A DNA stretch of 64,000 bases from assembly GCF_001544535.1 (NCBI RefSeq), contig NZ_FCON02000016.1, positions 1-64,000 of the forward strand, read 5' to 3'. The DNA comes from Caballeronia choica (GTDB taxonomy: Bacteria; Pseudomonadota; Gammaproteobacteria; Burkholderiales; Burkholderiaceae). Shown piece after piece: positions 13,670-22,693 of the stretch (the stretch's first letter is position 1; every line of letters begins with the position of its first letter). Below the pieces are notes generated by a model. The model was not told where the DNA came from, searched no databases, and saw nothing but the letters and a program-made list of their open reading frames with translations. Both the position numbers and the translations under genes were made by a program.

Positions 13670-13701
13670 GCCGCCCTCGCGTCTTCCGGACGCAGGGCGG
13701 C
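13670..13701 (+). terminator. GC-rich hairpin between eno and ftsB
   Basis: An 8-bp outer stem (GCCGCCCT with AGGGCGGC) and a 5-bp inner stem (GCGTC with GACGC) enclose a 5-nt loop, with one bulged C. The following sequence is only weakly T-rich, so it may be a partial terminator or attenuator rather than a full stop. It ends 19 bp before the ftsB ATG. Confidence 0.45.
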
Positions 13702-13720
13702 GCTTATTTCGGCTCTATCA

Positions 13721-14182
13721 ATGCGGCTTGTTACTGTCGTCCTCGTGCTTCTGCTGGCACTGATCCAATATCCGCTTTGGTGGGGGCACGGTGGTTGGCT
13801 GCGCGTCCACGAATTGCAGGGACAGCTCGCGCAGCAGACCCAGAAAAACGCCGACCTGAAACTGCGCAACGAACGCGTGCAGGGCGAAGTGCAGGATCTG
13901 CAAAGCGGCACGGCTGCCGTCGAAGAGCGCGCGCGCTATGAGATGGGCATGGTGAAGGACAGCGAGGTTTTCGTGCAGTTCGTCGCGCCGAATTCGGCTG
14001 CGCCCGTGAATTCGGCGAACGCACCTGGAGCGAATGCATCGACGCGGGGCCAGGTGTCGGCGGCGCCGTTGCGGGTGGTGCCGAATCCGGTGTCGCGCTC
14101 GAAGGAAGAGCGCCGGGCTTTTGAAAAGAAGGCCACGAAGGACAAGGAAGACGCAGCGAAGAAGAAACAAGCGGCTGAGTGA
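13721..14182 (+). CDS. ftsB: Cell division protein FtsB
   Basis: A 153-residue bitopic membrane protein. A short cytoplasmic start and one transmembrane helix ([19 protein letters not shown], about 4-22) are followed by a coiled coil (about 28-75) and the FtsB signature [20 protein letters not shown]. It is a core divisome member that pairs with FtsL and FtsQ in the periplasm. The last 55 residues are an Ala/Pro/Lys-rich low-complexity tail, longer than the enteric form (about 103 residues). Position directly after eno is the conserved arrangement. Confidence 0.93.
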   Translation: MRLVTVVLVLLLALIQYPLWWGHGGWLRVHELQGQLAQQTQKNADLKLRNERVQGEVQDLQSGTAAVEERARYEMGMVKDSEVFVQFVAPNSAAPVNSANAPGANASTRGQVSAAPLRVVPNPVSRSKEERRAFEKKATKDKEDAAKKKQAAE

Positions 14183-14190
14183 TTGAAGAT

Positions 14191-14226
14191 AAAAAAGCGC
14201 GGTCATCGACCGCGCTTTTTTTATTT
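14191..14226 (+). terminator. Rho-independent terminator after ftsB
   Basis: A perfect 8-bp stem (AAGCGCGGTC against GACCGCGCTT) with an ATC-type loop is followed by a run of seven T residues. It closes the pyrG-kdsA-eno-ftsB unit. The A-run on the other side means it could also work on the minus strand, for the lipoprotein gene ending at 14249. Confidence 0.9.
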
Positions 14227-14248
14227 ATGGACCGCTAACTCTGGCCGC

Positions 14249-14596
14249 TTACCACCGATATCCGGTTCCGAAGCCCACGCCGGTTCCCCAGCCCGAGCCC
14301 CATCCGCCGGTGGAGTAGCCGCCGTAGACGCTGACCGGTGCCCGGTAATACTGCGACGCCGCCTGCGCGGCGGCATCGTAGCTCATGGCCTGCTGCTGTT
14401 CGGCGAGCGCCTGCCGGTCGATCTGGTTATAACGTTCCTGCTCTTCCTTCGACAACGGCTGCGGCGGCTGCGTCTGCGCGGCAGGCAGGCGGCTGTAGAT
14501 GGGCGAAGGGCCGGGCGGGTCCATCATGCAACCGGCGAGCAACGCGACGGCCACGACCGACACCGACAGACCCCGGAACAACAAAGCGCTTTTCAT
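14249..14596 (-). CDS. Small lipoprotein of unknown function
   Basis: A 115-residue protein with a lipoprotein signal peptide: MKSALLFRG, a hydrophobic core, then LLAGC with the lipidated cysteine at residue 23. The next residues (MMDPPG) do not carry Asp at +2, so outer-membrane sorting is likely. The mature part has a Gln/Glu-rich helical stretch and ends in a Gly/Trp/Tyr-rich tail. The start at 14596 is chosen because GGAGGT sits 5-10 bp upstream; a longer form from 14620 is less likely. I do not recognise a named family. Confidence 0.8.
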   Translation of the reverse strand: MKSALLFRGLSVSVVAVALLAGCMMDPPGPSPIYSRLPAAQTQPPQPLSKEEQERYNQIDRQALAEQQQAMSYDAAAQAASQYYRAPVSVYGGYSTGGWGSGWGTGVGFGTGYRW

Positions 14597-14733
14597 TTCG
14601 ACCTCCACCGGGCCGGACAACTGGACAGGCTCGAATCATATCGTGCCAGATCACTCGCGGGCAGTGTCCGGGCGATGCCAACTGCGGGCGGCCCGAAGCG
14701 GCCGATCCCGAAAAATCCCTTGAAAATCAAGCC

Positions 14734-15684
14734 TCAATGCCGCTGTTGAGATGCCTCGCTCACGCCTTGTGAGAGTTCTTTTGCGACAAAAAGTTGCGCA
14801 ACGTCGACCGGGTCGAACTCGTAGCGCTGATTGCAGAACTCGCAATGCACTTCGACCGTGCCGCGCTCGTCGATTACGCCATCCACTTCCTCGCGGCCGA
14901 GCATCTTCAGCATCGAGCCAACCTTCTCGCGCGAGCACGAGCACTGGAAACGCGTTGCTGCCGGCTCGAAATGCTGCACGTTCTCCTGCCAGAAAAGGCG
15001 CCGGAACAGGGTTTCCGGCTCTTCCTTGAGCATCTCGGCGCTCGACAGCGTGCCGCCGAGATGGCAGACGCGCTGCCACGTATCCGCATCATGCTCGCCG
15101 GGATGGGGCACGATGCCGCCGTCGCCAGGAAGCTTCTGCAGCAACATCCCGACCGCGCGGTCCGTGTTCGCCGCAAGCCACATGCGCGTGTCGAGCTGCT
15201 CGGAATGATGCATGTAGTGTTCCAGCACTTCGGCCATCGACGCGAGTGGCCCATGTTCGCCCGACAGCGGCACGATGCCCTGATACGGCTGCTGTCCCGG
15301 CTTTTTGGCGCCCGGATCGAGCGTGATCACGCAGCGGCCGTGGCCGTGCTGGTTGAGCAGGTCGGGCAGCGTCATGTCGTCGCCGATGAGCGCTTCGGCG
15401 CCGGCGACGAGCTTCGCCGTCGCGCGCAGCGACAGGTCCGAGTTGCACTGCACGACCAGCATCTTGACCGGCCCGTCGCCGTAGATCTGCATGATGAGCG
15501 TGCCGTCGAACTTGAGATTCGCCGACAGGAGCGCACACGCGGCCATCATTTCCCCGAGCAGGTTGCGCACGGGCAGCGGGTACGAGCGGCGCGCGAGCAC
15601 TTCCTGCCAGGTGTCGCGCAGCGAGACGATCTCGCCGCGCACGGGCGCCGCGTTGAACATGAATTTCTGCAACTGGTCGTTCAC
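14734..15684 (-). CDS. hslO: Redox-regulated chaperone Hsp33
   Basis: A 316-residue cytoplasmic holdase that becomes active on oxidative stress. The C-terminal zinc site is intact: CSC near residue 243-245 and CEFC near 276-279, spaced as in Hsp33. The N-terminal substrate-binding fold has the conserved GEMMAACALLSANLKFDG region near 44-61. Release of zinc and disulfide formation at these cysteines switches the chaperone on. It lies 48 bp downstream of the carbonic-anhydrase-like gene on the same strand. Confidence 0.95.
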   Translation of the reverse strand: MNDQLQKFMFNAAPVRGEIVSLRDTWQEVLARRSYPLPVRNLLGEMMAACALLSANLKFDGTLIMQIYGDGPVKMLVVQCNSDLSLRATAKLVAGAEALIGDDMTLPDLLNQHGHGRCVITLDPGAKKPGQQPYQGIVPLSGEHGPLASMAEVLEHYMHHSEQLDTRMWLAANTDRAVGMLLQKLPGDGGIVPHPGEHDADTWQRVCHLGGTLSSAEMLKEEPETLFRRLFWQENVQHFEPAATRFQCSCSREKVGSMLKMLGREEVDGVIDERGTVEVHCEFCNQRYEFDPVDVAQLFVAKELSQGVSEASQQRH

Positions 15685-15732
15685 AACTCTTCCTTGATCG
15701 ATGCGGCGGGAAACCTCGATGCGGGTTCGGTA

Positions 15733-16257
15733 TCAGCCGATTCGCACGAGTTGCGCCTTGTAGTATTCGCGTCGGTCCGTGTAACTGCGGGTGGCCGACT
15801 GCATGCGGGCGATATCCGCCTCGGTGATTTCGCGCACCGCCTTCGCAGGCGACCCGATAATCAGCGTGTTGTCGGGAAACACCTTGCCTTCCGTCACCAC
15901 CGCGCCCGCGCCAACCAGACAGTTGCGGCCGATGACCGCACCATTCAAGACCACGGCCTGAATTCCGATCAGCGAGCCTTCCTTGATGGTGCAGCCATGC
16001 AGCATCGCCTGGTGGCCGACCGTGACGTTCGCTTCGATCGTCAGCGGAAAGCCGGGGTCGGCGTGCAGGATCGCGTTTTCCTGGACATTGCTGCCGCGTC
16101 CGACGACGATCGGCTCGTTGTCGCCGCGCAGTGCCGCGCCGAACCAGACGCTCGCGTTCTCTTCCAGCGTGACGCGGCCGATGATCGTCGCGGTATCCGC
16201 GAGGAACACGCTTTCGTGGATCGTGGGGGCTTCTTCGCCGAGCTTGTAGATGGCCAA
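15733..16257 (-). CDS. Gamma-carbonic-anhydrase-like hexapeptide-repeat protein
   Basis: A 174-residue left-handed beta-helix protein of the YrdA/PaaY family. Hexapeptide turns run through about 20-140 (ADTATIIGRVTLEENASVWFGAALRGD...). The zinc-binding histidines are visible in ENAILHAD near 62, VTVGHQAMLHGC near 84-90. C-terminal helices follow. Family members are carbonic anhydrases or acyltransferase/thioesterase relatives; the true activity here cannot be read from sequence. It is divergent from the DUF455 gene. Confidence 0.9.
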   Translation of the reverse strand: MAIYKLGEEAPTIHESVFLADTATIIGRVTLEENASVWFGAALRGDNEPIVVGRGSNVQENAILHADPGFPLTIEANVTVGHQAMLHGCTIKEGSLIGIQAVVLNGAVIGRNCLVGAGAVVTEGKVFPDNTLIIGSPAKAVREITEADIARMQSATRSYTDRREYYKAQLVRIG

Positions 16258-16454
16258 CTATGTCTCCTTAGCGGTCTGGGCGATGCTCGGGTTGGAGCAC
16301 CGATGGCTGCCGGCGCCGGCGCTACAATGCCGGGCGGCGGTGTGCTTTTAGGCAATGTCTGATGCGCAAAGCGCTATTTTAGCCGTTTGCGCGGTAAAGC
16401 CGCCGTCGCGGGCGCGGGCGACGCGCAGGGCGGCGGTCCGTCGATCGAGTTTGA

Positions 16455-17291
16455 ATGTCCTTTTCCATGTCCACTGATTCCTCTTCATTTCCCTGTGCGC
16501 GTCAGACGGCGCTCGACATCCTTCGCGAGCGCGATCCGCAGACGAAAGCCACGCGCGCCCGTCCGCTTTACGACGCGGCGCGGGACGGGAAGGCGGTGAT
16601 CGAACCGTCGTTGCAGTTGAGCGAGCCTGCGGACTTGCCTGGCCGCCCCGAACGGCCGCCGCTCGTCGAACCGGGTTCGCTGAAGCGCCGCGGCATGCAG
16701 TCCGAAGCGGGGCGCGCCGTGCTCCTGCACGCGCTCGCGCATATCGAATTCAACGCGATCAACCTGGCGCTCGACGCCGTCTGGCGTTTCGCGTCGATGC
16801 CGGACGATTTTTATCTCGACTGGTTGAAAGTAGCGGCGGAAGAAGCGCATCATTTTTCGCTGCTGAACACGCGGCTCGGGGAATTCGGGCATGTCTACGG
16901 CGACTTCCCGGCGCACGACGGCCTTTGGGAAATGGCCGAACGCACCTGCGGCGACGTCCTCGCGCGCATGGCGCTTGTGCCGCGCACGCTGGAGGCACGC
17001 GGCCTCGATGCGTCGCCGCCGATCCGCAAGCGTCTCGCACAGGCGGGCGACCACGCATCGGCGGCAATCCTCGACGTGATCCTTGAAGACGAGATCGGCC
17101 ACGTGCTGATCGGCAACCGCTGGTTTCGTCATCTGTGCGATGCGGCGGGCGCCGATCCGCATCCCACCTACGCGCGCCTCGCCGAGCAGTACCACGCGCC
17201 GAAACTCCGCGGGCCGTTCAACTTCGAAGCGCGCCGCGACGCCGGCTTCGACGAAGCGGAACTGCGTGCGCTGGCCGGGCTGGACGGCTGA
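16455..17291 (+). CDS. DUF455 family ferritin-like protein
   Basis: A 278-residue helical protein. Candidate di-iron ligands follow the ferritin-like pattern: Glu in QSEAGRAVLLH, ExxH-like HIEFNAI near 97, EEAHH near 125, and EDEIGH near 214. The family (DUF455, distantly related to MiaE) has no established reaction. There is no signal peptide. The nearest upstream genes are divergent, so it probably has its own promoter in the 197-bp gap, where I see no clear consensus. Confidence 0.85.
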   Translation: MSFSMSTDSSSFPCARQTALDILRERDPQTKATRARPLYDAARDGKAVIEPSLQLSEPADLPGRPERPPLVEPGSLKRRGMQSEAGRAVLLHALAHIEFNAINLALDAVWRFASMPDDFYLDWLKVAAEEAHHFSLLNTRLGEFGHVYGDFPAHDGLWEMAERTCGDVLARMALVPRTLEARGLDASPPIRKRLAQAGDHASAAILDVILEDEIGHVLIGNRWFRHLCDAAGADPHPTYARLAEQYHAPKLRGPFNFEARRDAGFDEAELRALAGLDG

Positions 17292-17355
17292 ATCCATCTC
17301 GAAAAGGTTCGCTGCTGGCTATAATCGAACGATCATTCCTTTCTGGATCGACCCA

Positions 17356-18240
17356 ATGCGTGTGTCTTCTTCCGATTTCGTCGATGCGCGCGGCGTGCGT
17401 CTGCACATACGGCGCTGGGGCGCCCCCGACGCGCCGACGCTCTTCATGCTGCACGGCTGGATGGACGTCGCGGCGTCGTTCCAGTTCGTCGTCGATGCGC
17501 TCGGCGACGGCTGGCAGGTGATCGCGCCCGATGGGCGCGGCTTCGGGCTGTCGGCGTGGCCGGTTGCGGAGCGCGGCGGCGGGAGCTACTGGTTCCAGGA
17601 CTATCTCGCGGACCTCGACGTCATCCTCGACCGCTACGCGCCGCATGGCGAAGTGAACCTGGTCGGCCACAGCATGGGCGCGAACGTCGTCGCGCTGTAT
17701 GCGGGCGTGCGGCCGCAGCGAGTGCGGCGCGTGGTCGATCTCGAAGGCTTCGGGCTTGCCGCCGCCGATCCGAAGCGCTCCCCGGCGCGCATCGCGCAAT
17801 GGCTCGACGACCTGCGCGTGCCGCCCGAACTGCGGACCTACGCCACGCTCGAGGAAGTCGCCGAGCGCCTGATCCGCACCAACCCGCGTCTTGCCCGGAC
17901 ACGTGCCCGGTTTCTCGCGCAGCACTGGTCGAAACAGGCGGACGACGGCCGTTACCGCCTGCTCGCCGATCCGGCGCACAAGTTGCGCGGGCCGTTGCTG
18001 TATCGGCTGGATGAAGTGATGGCGGCTTGGTCGCAGGTGCGCGCGAAGGTGCTGCACGTCGAGGCGGCGCGGTCGCAGACGCTCACGATGTTCGCGGGCA
18101 ATCTTCCGGTCGACGAGTTCAAGACACGTTTTTCGGCTTTTCCGGACTGGCGCGAGGCCATTGTCGGCGACGCGGGACACATGCTGCACCATGACCAGCC
18201 GGAGCAGGTCGCGGCGCTGATCGCGGATTTTTGCGCGTAA
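17356..18240 (+). CDS. Alpha/beta hydrolase
   Basis: A 294-residue hydrolase with LHGW near 36 (oxyanion hole), the nucleophile elbow GHSMGA near 109-114, and a likely catalytic His in GDAGHMLHHDQPE near 277. A TATAAT hexamer sits at 17320-17325, about 30 bp before the ATG, so it may be transcribed on its own. The start ATG 17356 fits the fold; the frame stays open upstream into the DUF455 gene, but that part is shadow sequence. Substrate unknown. Confidence 0.88.
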   Translation: MRVSSSDFVDARGVRLHIRRWGAPDAPTLFMLHGWMDVAASFQFVVDALGDGWQVIAPDGRGFGLSAWPVAERGGGSYWFQDYLADLDVILDRYAPHGEVNLVGHSMGANVVALYAGVRPQRVRRVVDLEGFGLAAADPKRSPARIAQWLDDLRVPPELRTYATLEEVAERLIRTNPRLARTRARFLAQHWSKQADDGRYRLLADPAHKLRGPLLYRLDEVMAAWSQVRAKVLHVEAARSQTLTMFAGNLPVDEFKTRFSAFPDWREAIVGDAGHMLHHDQPEQVAALIADFCA

Positions 18241-18284
18241 GAGCCCGCACGGACTGAAACTTGCATTGCAGTAGAATGTTAGCC

Positions 18285-19133
18285 ATGCACATGAAGCCCA
18301 CGATGAACGCCGATCTCCACTGCCATTCCACTGTTTCCGACGGCCAGCTCACGCCCGCGCGGGTTGCGGAGCGTGCGCACGCGGGCGGCGTGACGCTGTG
18401 GGCGCTCACCGATCACGACCAGTTGGGCGGCCAGCGCGAGGCGCGCGAGGCGGCCGAGGCGCTCGGCATGCAGTACCTGAGCGGCGTCGAGATCTCGGTG
18501 ACGTGGGCGGGGCGCACGGTGCACGTCGTCGGCCTGAACGTCGACCCTGAGAACCAGGAACTGCTCGACGGGCTCGCCGCCACGCGCGACGGCCGTGCCG
18601 CGCGGGGTGTCGCGATCGGCGAGGCGCTGGAGAAAGTCGGCATTCCAAATGCGTACGAAGGCGCGCTGCGTTACGTCAGCGATCCGAAGATGATTTCACG
18701 CACCCACTTCGCGCGCTATCTGGTGGAGGAAGGGCTTGCGCAGTCCACGTCGGACGTGTTCGCGCGCTACCTGGGCGAGGGCAAGCCGGGCTACGTCGGC
18801 CATCGCTGGTCGAAGCTGCCGGACGCCGTCAAGTGGATCAAGGGGGCGGGCGGCGAGCCGGTGATCGCGCATCCCGGCCGTTACGATTATTCGCCAACAG
18901 AATTCGCCGCACTGTTCGACGAATTCATACAGTTGGGCGGCGGCGCCATCGAAGTCGTGACCGGCAGCCACACGCCGGACCAGTATCGAGAGTACGCGGA
19001 TGTGGCGCGCCGCTATGGTTTTTACGCGTCGCGCGGATCGGACTTCCACGGCGCCGGCGAGGGCCGCATTGACCTCGGCCAGCTTCCGCCGCTTCCATCC
19101 GATCTCAAGCCGGTCTGGGAGCGCTGGCTCTGA
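18285..19133 (+). CDS. rnm: PHP-domain phosphoesterase (RNase AM / 3',5'-nucleotide phosphatase type)
   Basis: A 282-residue PHP-domain protein. Metal-binding motifs are DLHCHST at the start, LTDHDQLGG near 42, VEISVTW near 67, EPVIAHPGRYDY near 195 and RGSDFHG near 247. The E. coli homologue (YciV/TrpH/Rnm) removes nucleotides from RNA 5' ends and hydrolyses 3',5'-bisphosphonucleotides. It precedes yciO here as in E. coli, which supports the call. Several in-frame starts exist (18285, 18291, 18303); the last puts the DLHCHS motif nearest the N-terminus. Confidence 0.88.
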   Translation: MHMKPTMNADLHCHSTVSDGQLTPARVAERAHAGGVTLWALTDHDQLGGQREAREAAEALGMQYLSGVEISVTWAGRTVHVVGLNVDPENQELLDGLAATRDGRAARGVAIGEALEKVGIPNAYEGALRYVSDPKMISRTHFARYLVEEGLAQSTSDVFARYLGEGKPGYVGHRWSKLPDAVKWIKGAGGEPVIAHPGRYDYSPTEFAALFDEFIQLGGGAIEVVTGSHTPDQYREYADVARRYGFYASRGSDFHGAGEGRIDLGQLPPLPSDLKPVWERWL

Positions 19134-19335
19134 CAGCTCGCGGTGCGCTGCAAGGCGCAAAGCTGGCACGCTTCTCGCATGTTCCACCCGTGCTATCCAA
19201 TGCTGGGGCCACATCATGCAGCACGCCAGTTTTCGCGTCCTGAATCGCACCGAACCGTCCGGTCTTCGCGAACGTTGCGCGGACACGCGTCCCGCCGCGT
19301 CCCGCGTCAAGCGACATCATAAAAACCACGCCGCC

Positions 19336-19971
19336 ATGTCTCAATTCTTTCGCATTCATCCGGACAATCCACAGCCGCGCCTGATCAACCAGGCGGTGCA
19401 GATCATCAACGACGGCGGCGTGATCGCGATGCCGACCGATTCGAGCTATGCGCTCGCCTGTCATCTCGACGACAAGGACGCCGTCGAGCGCATCCGCCGC
19501 ATCCGCGGGCTCGACGAGAAGCAACTGCTCTCTTTGCTCGTGCGCGACCTGTCGCAGCTCGCCAATTTCGCGCAGGTCGACAACCGGCAGTATCGGCTGA
19601 TCAAATCGGTGACGCCGGGGCCGTATGTGTTCGTACTGCAGGCGACCAAGGAAGTGCCTCGGCGGCTCTCGCATCCGTCGCGCAAGACGATCGGGCTGCG
19701 CGTGCCCGAGCACGCCATCACGCTGGCGCTGCTCGAAGCGCTCGGCCAGCCGCTGCTCGGCTCGACGCTGATCCTGCCGCCCGACACCGAGCCGCTCAAC
19801 GACGCCGAGGAAATCCGCGACCGCCTCGAAAAGCAGATCGACCTCGTGATCGATGCGGGCGCTTGCGCCGCGGAGCCGTCGACGGTCATCGACCTGACCG
19901 GCGCCGCACCGGTGCTGGTGCGCCCGGGCCGCGGAAGTCTGGAGCCGTTCGGCCTTACTGCGGAAAGCTGA
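19336..19971 (+). CDS. yciO: Sua5/YciO/YrdC family protein, YciO type
   Basis: A 211-residue protein with the YrdC-like fold: GGVIAMPTDSSYALACHLDD near 33-52, then RIRRIRGLDEKQLLSLLVRDLS and RKTIGLRVPEH near 116. It lacks the KxR...SxN arrangement of true TsaC, in line with the YciO branch. YciO has been linked to nucleotide/carbamoyl-adenylate chemistry but its role is unsettled. The start ATG at 19336 gives MSQFFRIHPDNPQPR, the family N-terminus. It follows rnm after a 202-bp gap. Confidence 0.88.
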   Translation: MSQFFRIHPDNPQPRLINQAVQIINDGGVIAMPTDSSYALACHLDDKDAVERIRRIRGLDEKQLLSLLVRDLSQLANFAQVDNRQYRLIKSVTPGPYVFVLQATKEVPRRLSHPSRKTIGLRVPEHAITLALLEALGQPLLGSTLILPPDTEPLNDAEEIRDRLEKQIDLVIDAGACAAEPSTVIDLTGAAPVLVRPGRGSLEPFGLTAES

Positions 19972-20186
19972 GCCCGACCCCTGAGCTTCGCCCCTGAGCC
20001 TGACGGCATAAAATCGGGCGAAATTTCCCGACAGGAGGCATCATCTGCGTTCGCCTCCCGCAATTTGCCGCAAGCGGGCCCGAAACCCGCCCACCTATGC
20101 CTGCCCACGCTCGCCGCGCGCAACCGTGACTTTCCCGCCATGAGTGGCGCCTGAACTGCAAGATACGCTTGATAGAATAGCGAGCT

Positions 20187-20852
20187 ATGGATTCTTCCCT
20201 GATACAGACAATCGCGGTCTACGCGCTCCCGGTGATCTTCGCGATCACGCTGCACGAGGCCGCGCACGGCTACGTTGCGCGCCTGCTCGGCGACAACACC
20301 GCTTACGTGCTCGGCCGCGTGTCCTTCAATCCGATGCGTCACATCGACCCCATCGGCACCATCGTCATTCCTATCGTCCTGTACTTCGTGACGAGCGGCG
20401 CATTCATGTTCGGCTACGCGAAGCCCGTGCCCGTCGCGTTCGGCAACCTGCGCAATCCGCGCTGGGGCAGCCTCTGGGTCGCGGCCGCGGGACCTGCCAG
20501 CAACTTCGTGCAGGCGCTCGTATGGGGCGTGATCGCGGTCATGCTGGCGGGCTTTCACGTCGACGAAGCGTTTTTCACGCGCATGGCGGCGGCCGGCGTC
20601 GGCGTGAATCTCGTGCTCGGCGTGCTGAACCTCTTTCCGCTGCCGCCGCTCGACGGCGGCCGCGTGCTGATGGCGCTCCTGCCGGTTCGCGCCTCGCTCA
20701 CCCTGCAGCGGCTCGAGCCTTACGGTTTTTTCATCGTGATGGCGCTCGTCGTGACGGGCGTGCTCACGCGCTACTGGCTCGGCCCGCTCGTGAACGTGGG
20801 CTACGCGGCGGTGTCGGCCATCCTGAATCCCTTTGCTTCGTTCTTTCTATAA
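20187..20852 (+). CDS. Site-2 protease family membrane protein
   Basis: A 221-residue polytopic protein of the M50 (rhomboid-unrelated) site-2 protease family. The zinc motif HEAAH is at about 23-27, the second ligand motif is NLFPLPPLDGGRV near 152, and several hydrophobic helices surround them. There is no PDZ domain, so it is the small form rather than RseP. Substrate is unknown. A TAGAAT hexamer at 20173-20178 lies just before the ATG. trpS starts 4 bp after its stop. Confidence 0.88.
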   Translation: MDSSLIQTIAVYALPVIFAITLHEAAHGYVARLLGDNTAYVLGRVSFNPMRHIDPIGTIVIPIVLYFVTSGAFMFGYAKPVPVAFGNLRNPRWGSLWVAAAGPASNFVQALVWGVIAVMLAGFHVDEAFFTRMAAAGVGVNLVLGVLNLFPLPPLDGGRVLMALLPVRASLTLQRLEPYGFFIVMALVVTGVLTRYWLGPLVNVGYAAVSAILNPFASFFL

Positions 20853-20856
20853 AACC

Positions 20857-22059
20857 ATGTTCCCTGACCGTATCTTCTCAGGCATGCGGCCGACCGGCTC
20901 GCTGCATCTCGGCCACTATCACGGCGTGCTGAAAAACTGGGTGCGGCTGCAGTCCGAATACCCATGCTTTTTCGCGGTCGTCGACTGGCACGCGCTCACG
21001 ACGCACTACGAAACGCCCGAAGTGATCGAGCAGAACGTCTGGGAAGTGCTGATCGACTGGCTCGCGTCCGGCATCGACCCGGCGCAGGCTACGCTGTTCA
21101 TCCAGAGCCGCGTGCCGGAGCATGCGGAACTGTCGCTGTTGCTCGGCATGGGCACGCCGCTCGGCTGGCTCGAACGCGTGCCGACCTACAAGGAACAGAT
21201 CGAGAAGCTGCGCGAAAAGGACCTGTCGACGTACGGCTTTCTCGGCTATCCGGTGCTGATGGCCGCCGACATCCTGCTGTATCGCGCGTCGCTGGTGCCG
21301 GTCGGCGAGGACCAGGTGCCGCACGTCGAGATGACGCGTGAGATCGCGCGCCGCTTCAACTACCTGTACGGCCGCGAGAAGGACTTCGAGGAGAAGGCGC
21401 TCGACGCCGCGAAAAAACTCGGCGGCAAGCGGGCGAAGCTGTATCACGAGTTGCGCGTCGCGTACCAGCAGGAAGGCGACGACGAAGCGCTCGAACAGGC
21501 TCGCGCGATGTTGCAGGAGTCGCAGAGCCTGTCGATGAGCGATCGCGAGCGGCTGTTCGGCTATCTCGAAGGCGCGCGCAAGATCATTCTCGTCGAGCCG
21601 CAGGTGCTGCTCACGGCCGAGTCGCGCATGCCGGGCCTCGACGGCCAGAAGATGTCGAAGTCCTACGGCAACACGATCGGCCTGCGCGAAGACGCGGAGA
21701 CGATCGCGAAAAAGGTCCGCACGATGCCGACCGATCCGGCGCGCGTGCGCCGCACCGACCCGGGCGATCCGGACAAATGCCCGGTGTGGAAGCTGCATCA
21801 GGCCTATACCGACGAAGCCACCCACGAATGGGTCCAGAAGGGCTGCCGCACGGCGGGAATCGGCTGTCTCGACTGCAAGCAGCCGGTGATCGAAGGCATC
21901 CTGCGCGAACAGCAGCCGATGCTCGAGCGCGCGCAAAAGTACATGGACGATCCGTCGCTCTTGCGCGCGATCGTCGCCGATGGCTGCGACAAGGCGCGCA
22001 AGTTCGCGACCGAAACCATGCGCGACGTGCGCGAGGCGATGGGCCTGTCGTACAACTGA
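20857..22059 (+). CDS. trpS: Tryptophanyl-tRNA synthetase
   Basis: A 400-residue class I synthetase with the HIGH-type motif HLGH at 17-20 and KMSKS in GQKMSKSYGN near 266. It is longer than the roughly 330-residue E. coli enzyme; the extra length is an insertion of about 70 residues rich in charged residues (around 175-240), the form I associate with betaproteobacteria. It attaches tryptophan to its tRNA. The start at 20857 gives MFPDRIFSGMRPTG. The stop overlaps the next ATG by one base. Confidence 0.96.
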   Translation: MFPDRIFSGMRPTGSLHLGHYHGVLKNWVRLQSEYPCFFAVVDWHALTTHYETPEVIEQNVWEVLIDWLASGIDPAQATLFIQSRVPEHAELSLLLGMGTPLGWLERVPTYKEQIEKLREKDLSTYGFLGYPVLMAADILLYRASLVPVGEDQVPHVEMTREIARRFNYLYGREKDFEEKALDAAKKLGGKRAKLYHELRVAYQQEGDDEALEQARAMLQESQSLSMSDRERLFGYLEGARKIILVEPQVLLTAESRMPGLDGQKMSKSYGNTIGLREDAETIAKKVRTMPTDPARVRRTDPGDPDKCPVWKLHQAYTDEATHEWVQKGCRTAGIGCLDCKQPVIEGILREQQPMLERAQKYMDDPSLLRAIVADGCDKARKFATETMRDVREAMGLSYN

Positions 22060-22652
22060 TGGCGGACGGGTTGAACGTCCCGAGCGCATGGGTGAGGCAG
22101 TGGGCGCATCTCGTCGAGGCGGGCGGCACGGTGCTCGACGTCGCGGCGGGCAGCGGCCGGCACGCGCGCTGGTTTGCGTCGCGCGGTCATGCGGTGCTCG
22201 CCGTCGATCGCGACGAGGAAGCGCTTCGCTCGATGGCGGACGCCGCTCGCATCTCGACGCTTGCCGCCGACCTGGAAAACGCCGCGTGGCCCTTAAAGGC
22301 CGATGAACGGTTCGCCGCGGTCGTCGTGACGAACTACCTGCATCGGCCGCTGTTTGCGCATCTCGCCGGTGCGCTCGCGCCCGGCGGCGTGCTGATCTAC
22401 GAAACCTTCGCGGTGGGCAACGAAAGCGTCGGCAAGCCGTCGAATCCGGCGTTCCTCCTGAAGCCCGGCGAGCTGCTCGATGCCTTTCATCCGCGCTTGC
22501 GGATCATCGCTTATCAGGATGGCTTTGCGAGCGTTCCGCGCGCATCCTATGTGCAGCGAATCTGCGCGGTCCGCGAGCCGGACCGATCCTCAACCGGCCT
22601 CACCATTCGTAACAATGCGTCTTACCCGCCGCGTTACGAGTTGGCGGGCTAA
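22059..22652 (+). CDS. Class I SAM-dependent methyltransferase
   Basis: A 197-residue protein with the SAM-binding motif I VLDVAAGSGRHARWFA near 22-37, motif II acid in AVDRDEEAL near 46, and a VVTNYLHRPLF segment. It resembles TehB/UbiE-like small methyltransferases, but the substrate is unknown. Its ATG overlaps the trpS TGA (ATGA-type overlap), so expression is probably coupled to trpS. Confidence 0.85.
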   Translation: MADGLNVPSAWVRQWAHLVEAGGTVLDVAAGSGRHARWFASRGHAVLAVDRDEEALRSMADAARISTLAADLENAAWPLKADERFAAVVVTNYLHRPLFAHLAGALAPGGVLIYETFAVGNESVGKPSNPAFLLKPGELLDAFHPRLRIIAYQDGFASVPRASYVQRICAVREPDRSSTGLTIRNNASYPPRYELAG

Positions 22653-22693
22653 TCCGCTACAATCGCGGTTTACCCATTAAATCATAGCGTTTC